Origin: Clostridia bacterium
GTDB taxonomy: Bacteria > Bacillota_A > Clostridia > Oscillospirales > Butyricicoccaceae
Length of the DNA stretch: 8,273 nt
NCBI GenBank assembly: GCA_017421885.1
Contig: JAFOHJ010000288.1
Coordinates: forward strand, 1 to 8,273
Direction of reading: 5' to 3'
The translations under genes and the position numbers were made by a program. Positions 6,273 through 8,273 of this stretch are shown here, in pieces. Under the pieces are notes generated by a model that was given only the letters and a program-made list of their open reading frames with translations, ran no database searches and was not told the DNA's origin. The stretch's first letter is position 1; each line of letters starts with the position of its first letter.

Positions 6273-6758
6273 TTATTTCGACAACGCCGAGTTTGAAGTA
6301 TGTCCGTGGCAGATGGCAATGGCCAGTGCATCGGCGGCATCGTCGGGACGAGGCACGGATTTAAGGCCCAGAATGACCCTCGTCATCTCCATTACCTGCT
6401 TTTTTTCGGCTCTGCCATATCCTACTACCGCCTGCTTTACCTGCAGCGGAGTGTATTCGGCAATGGGTATGTTATGTTCGGCTATGGCCAGCAGTATTAC
6501 TCCGCGTGCATGGCCGACCTGTATTGCTGTTTTGACATTCGTATTGAAAAAAAGTTCCTCTACCGCTATGGCATCGGGCTTGAATTTTTCAATAAGCACT
6601 CCCATATCGTGATATATCTCGGCAAGGCGCAGATGAAAGGGCATTCCCGCCGGAGTTGTTATCGCACCATGGCTTATATATATGTTCTTACCCCTATCAT
6701 GCTCGACGACACCATAACCAACGATGCCGTAACCGGGGTCAATTCCAAGTATCCTCAT
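6273..6758 (-). CDS. ruvC: RuvC, Holliday junction resolvase
   Basis: RuvC is the dimeric RNase H-fold endonuclease that cuts Holliday junctions symmetrically. The 161-residue protein begins [16 protein letters not shown] and carries the four acidic catalytic positions of the family: Asp7, Glu67 (in AVEELFF), and Asp140 and Asp143 in the [13 protein letters not shown] segment. Length is typical. The start at 6758 has an AAGGCGG ribosome site about 10 nt upstream. It is the first gene of the minus-strand ruvC-ruvA-ruvB-glmM-glmS run. The 171 bp to ruvA contains a separate promoter but no clear terminator, so partial read-through is likely. Confidence 0.97.
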   Translation of the reverse strand: MRILGIDPGYGIVGYGVVEHDRGKNIYISHGAITTPAGMPFHLRLAEIYHDMGVLIEKFKPDAIAVEELFFNTNVKTAIQVGHARGVILLAIAEHNIPIAEYTPLQVKQAVVGYGRAEKKQVMEMTRVILGLKSVPRPDDAADALAIAICHGHTSNSALSK

Positions 6759-6783
6759 TATAGCTTACCGCCTTTCTGATTAG

Positions 6784-6812
6784 ATAATATCACTTTTTGG
6801 GGGCTTTTTACA
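6784..6812 (-). promoter_or_regulatory. Predicted ruvC promoter
   Basis: On the minus strand, -35 TGTAAA (6812-6807), 17-bp spacer, -10 TATTAT (6789-6784), again with TGA directly before the -10. The ten bases GTGATATTAT are identical to those at the predicted glmS promoter. The -35 overlaps the -35 region of the divergent plus-strand promoter. Confidence 0.55.
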
Positions 6813-6833
6813 GAGCTGCTTTCATGTTATACT
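6805..6833 (+). promoter_or_regulatory. Predicted promoter of the HAD-VOC gene pair
   Basis: Extended -10 TG-T-TATACT (TATACT at 6828-6833) with only a weak -35 (TTTTTA, 6805-6810) at 17 bp. It lies about 40 bp upstream of the HAD-family start and is back to back with the ruvC promoter. Confidence 0.55.
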
Positions 6834-6874
6834 GATAAAAAGATATTATTACCCCGTGAAAGGAGCACCTTTTT

Positions 6875-7525
6875 ATGGATCCCAAATATATCCTCTTCGA
6901 TCTTGACGGCACGCTGACCGATCCCAAGGAAGGTATCACAAAATCGGTGGCCTATGCCCTCGCTCAGTACGGCATCATCGAAGATCCCGATAACCTGACC
7001 CGCTTTATCGGCCCGCCCCTGCATATCGCCATGCACAACTGGTATGGCTTCGACGAAGAAAAGGCCTTTGAGGCTGTCGGACACTACAGAGTGTACTTCT
7101 CCCAAAAGGGCATATTCGAAAACGCCGTTTTCGACGGTGTTCCCGAAATGCTTGAAAAACTCAAATCAAAGGGCAAGGTCATCTCGCTATGCACATCCAA
7201 ACCCGAGATCTATGCCCGCCAGATCCTCGAGCATTTTGACCTCATGAAATATTTTGATCATGTCTGCGGCGCTACGATGGACGGAAAACGCTCGCTCAAG
7301 ACCGATGTAGTCACCTATGCCGTCGAGACCTGCGGCATCACCGATAAAAGCGAGGCCGTAATGGTTGGCGACCGCCATCATGATATCGAGGGCGGCAAGA
7401 CAAACGGCCTGCCTACCGTGGGTGTTCTCTTCGGCTATGGCAGCCGCGAGGAGCTCACCGAGGCCGGCGCCGATGTGATCGCCGAAACCATACCCGAACT
7501 TTACGATATTCTGAAAGGAGAATAA
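6875..7525 (+). CDS. HAD-family hydrolase, phosphoglycolate phosphatase-like
   Basis: A 216-residue haloacid dehalogenase superfamily phosphatase, subfamily I with an alpha-helical cap. Motif I is FDLDGT with nucleophile Asp9 and acid Asp11; the cap lies at about residues 17-85; motif II is the Thr107-Ser108 pair in LCTSKP; motif III is Lys142; motif IV is VGDRHHD with Asp166 and Asp170. These enzymes hydrolyse small phosphate esters in the cytosol with magnesium. The substrate cannot be read from sequence (phosphoglycolate, nucleotides or sugar phosphates are all possible), so no symbol is given. The ATG has AAAGGAG 9 nt upstream. The next gene starts 4 nt after the stop, so the two form one operon, divergent from ruvC. 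Confidence 0.93.
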   Translation: MDPKYILFDLDGTLTDPKEGITKSVAYALAQYGIIEDPDNLTRFIGPPLHIAMHNWYGFDEEKAFEAVGHYRVYFSQKGIFENAVFDGVPEMLEKLKSKGKVISLCTSKPEIYARQILEHFDLMKYFDHVCGATMDGKRSLKTDVVTYAVETCGITDKSEAVMVGDRHHDIEGGKTNGLPTVGVLFGYGSREELTEAGADVIAETIPELYDILKGE

Positions 7526-7529
7526 TGCT

Positions 7530-7895
7530 ATGAAGCCCGAATCTCTCGTTATTTTCTTCCCCTGCAAGGACATCAAGGAGACCATCGCCTATTTTAACGG
7601 TGTTCTCGGCCTGCCCATTTACATAGATCTGGGCAGCACAGTGTGGTTCGACTGCGGCTATGGCTATCTTGCCTTCGTCTATTATGGACCCGACCGCCCT
7701 CTTGCCACAGGCCAGTGCATTTCCTTCAATCTGCCCTCCATCGAAGATGTAGACAGGAGATATGAAGAGCTCAAGGCTCTGCCGGTCATCGGTCTCAAGG
7801 GAGAGCCTCAGCATCATCCCCGCTTCCCGGTCTACTCCTTCTTCTTCTCCGATCCCAACGGTTATACGCTGGAGTATCAGAAGACCACCGACTGA
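7530..7895 (+). CDS. VOC-family (glyoxalase/dioxygenase fold) protein
   Basis: A 121-residue single-domain protein of the vicinal oxygen chelate superfamily. Two beta-alpha-beta-beta-beta repeats are recognisable. The first contains DIKETIAYFNGVLGLP; the second contains VDRRYEELKALPV and ends SFFFSDPNGYTLEYQ, where Glu115 sits at the usual metal-ligand position. A clear first-repeat His/Glu ligand is not obvious at the N-terminal strand (SLVIFF), so metal binding may be altered. Members include glyoxalases, fosfomycin and bleomycin resistance proteins and many of unknown role; I cannot choose among them. AAAGGAG lies inside the 3' end of the HAD gene, 9 nt before the ATG. It is the last gene of this two-gene operon before a strong terminator. 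Confidence 0.88.
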   Translation: MKPESLVIFFPCKDIKETIAYFNGVLGLPIYIDLGSTVWFDCGYGYLAFVYYGPDRPLATGQCISFNLPSIEDVDRRYEELKALPVIGLKGEPQHHPRFPVYSFFFSDPNGYTLEYQKTTD

Positions 7896-7905
7896 TATAC
7901 ACACC

Positions 7906-7935
7906 ACAAAGCTCCCGAATAAACGGGAGCTTTGT
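7906..7935. terminator. Intrinsic terminator between convergent genes
   Basis: A perfect 12-bp stem ACAAAGCTCCCG/CGGGAGCTTTGT with the loop AATAAA, followed on the plus strand by TTCATTTA. It lies 10 bp after the VOC gene stop and 5 bp before the stop of the convergent zinc-ribbon gene, so it can serve both strands. Confidence 0.88.
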
Positions 7936-7940
7936 TTCAT

Positions 7941-8150
7941 TTATAACCTTGTATTTCCACATTTCGCACAATAATATTCTTTACCGGACAATCGCCTATA
8001 AAGATTAATTCTCTCTCCACATTCCGGACATTTCAGAGGACAAATGCTGCTTATAATCAAATGTGGCCATATAGGTGCAAAACCAAGCCTGAAAAACAAT
8101 ACCAAAACAATGACTAAAATACAATATGCCATAGCCAAACTACTGTAAAG
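7941..8150 (-). CDS. Small membrane protein with C-terminal zinc ribbon, start missing
   Basis: I do not recognise a named family. The minus strand encodes at least one hydrophobic membrane segment (around AYCILVIVLVLFF), a second shorter hydrophobic stretch (PHLIISSI), then a C-terminal zinc ribbon with C-x2-C (CPEC) and, 16 residues later, C-x2-C (CAKC), ending NTRL. An ATG at 8132 would give 63 residues but has no Shine-Dalgarno. The frame stays open up to 8189, but that part lies in the neighbouring metallophosphoesterase fragment. The simplest reading is that the true N-terminus was lost at the join near 8147. The gene is visibly more AT-rich than the rest of piece B, so it may be accessory or transferred. 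Confidence 0.6.
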   Translation of the reverse strand, partial: LYSSLAMAYCILVIVLVLFFRLGFAPIWPHLIISSICPLKCPECGERINLYRRLSGKEYYCAKCGNTRL

Positions 8151-8153
8151 GGC
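8140..8153. other. Probable second breakpoint: zinc-ribbon gene / metallophosphoesterase fragment
   Basis: To the left is an AT-rich minus-strand gene without a ribosome site; to the right is plus-strand code for the middle of a metallophosphoesterase. The metallophosphoesterase frame is closed by a TAA at 8115-8117 and has no start codon between there and 8151. Both genes are therefore incomplete where they meet. Confidence 0.7.
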
Positions 8154-8273
8154 GATCTGTCCTGGGCGCTGGATCTGGAAGGAGCCCAACCTGATTTTGC
8201 CTGGATCGACCGGATTCCCGGACGTAAGATCATCTTAAAGGGTAATCATGATTACTGGTGGAGTACAGCATCC
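8151..8273 (+). CDS. Metallophosphoesterase, internal fragment
   Basis: 41 codons open to the window end, beginning GDLSWALDLEGA and continuing IPGRKIILKGNHDYWWST. This is the pattern of calcineurin-like metallophosphoesterases common in Clostridia, where the GD aspartate and the GNHD motif bind the two catalytic metals. The N-terminal part with the first metal motif (D-x-H) is absent, because an in-frame stop lies at 8115 and no start codon follows it. In this family the residue before GD is usually Pro, Ala or Gly; here it would be Lys, which suggests the join lies just before 8151. Substrate unknown. The C-terminal part lies beyond the window. Confidence 0.85.

Overview
The window suggests an anaerobic Gram-positive Firmicute, probably a Clostridia member of the Ruminococcus/Oscillospiraceae kind. 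The evidence is a CIRCE-controlled hrcA-grpE-dnaK heat-shock operon, a SpoIID-type sporulation protein fragment, a glmS ribozyme, strong GGAGG-type ribosome binding sites and TG-extended -10 promoters. The family-level placement is inference from protein style.

The window reads as three pieces joined at two points where genes are cut. Piece A (1 to about 1988, all minus strand) holds the last 40 codons of a SpoIID/LytB-family gene, its terminator, a promoter with a perfect CIRCE operator, hrcA (broken by a one-base frameshift), grpE and the first codons of dnaK. Piece B (about 1988 to about 8147) holds a minus-strand run ruvC, ruvA, ruvB, glmM, glmS, with an intact-looking glmS ribozyme in front of a glmS that loses its C-terminal half at the junction. 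Divergent to ruvC is a plus-strand pair (HAD-family phosphatase, VOC-family protein) ending at a strong terminator. This is followed by a minus-strand, AT-rich, small membrane/zinc-ribbon gene that lacks a convincing start. Piece C (about 8147 to 8273) is an internal fragment of a metallophosphoesterase on the plus strand.

The two cut points (out-of-frame glmS/spoIID, and zinc-ribbon/metallophosphoesterase) are best explained by chimeric joining of unrelated fragments, through assembly or amplification, rather than by biology. A real rearrangement cannot be excluded from sequence alone.

Functionally, piece A is the heat-shock repressor and chaperone operon. Piece B couples Holliday-junction processing (RuvABC) to UDP-GlcNAc precursor synthesis (GlmM, GlmS). 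The glmS ribozyme senses glucosamine-6-phosphate, the GlmS product and GlmM substrate. I found no mobile element, CRISPR array, tRNA, rRNA or clearly new multi-gene system. The most interesting biology is the geometry of the predicted glmS promoter against the ribozyme cleavage site and a TG-extended -10 shared by all five predicted promoters.
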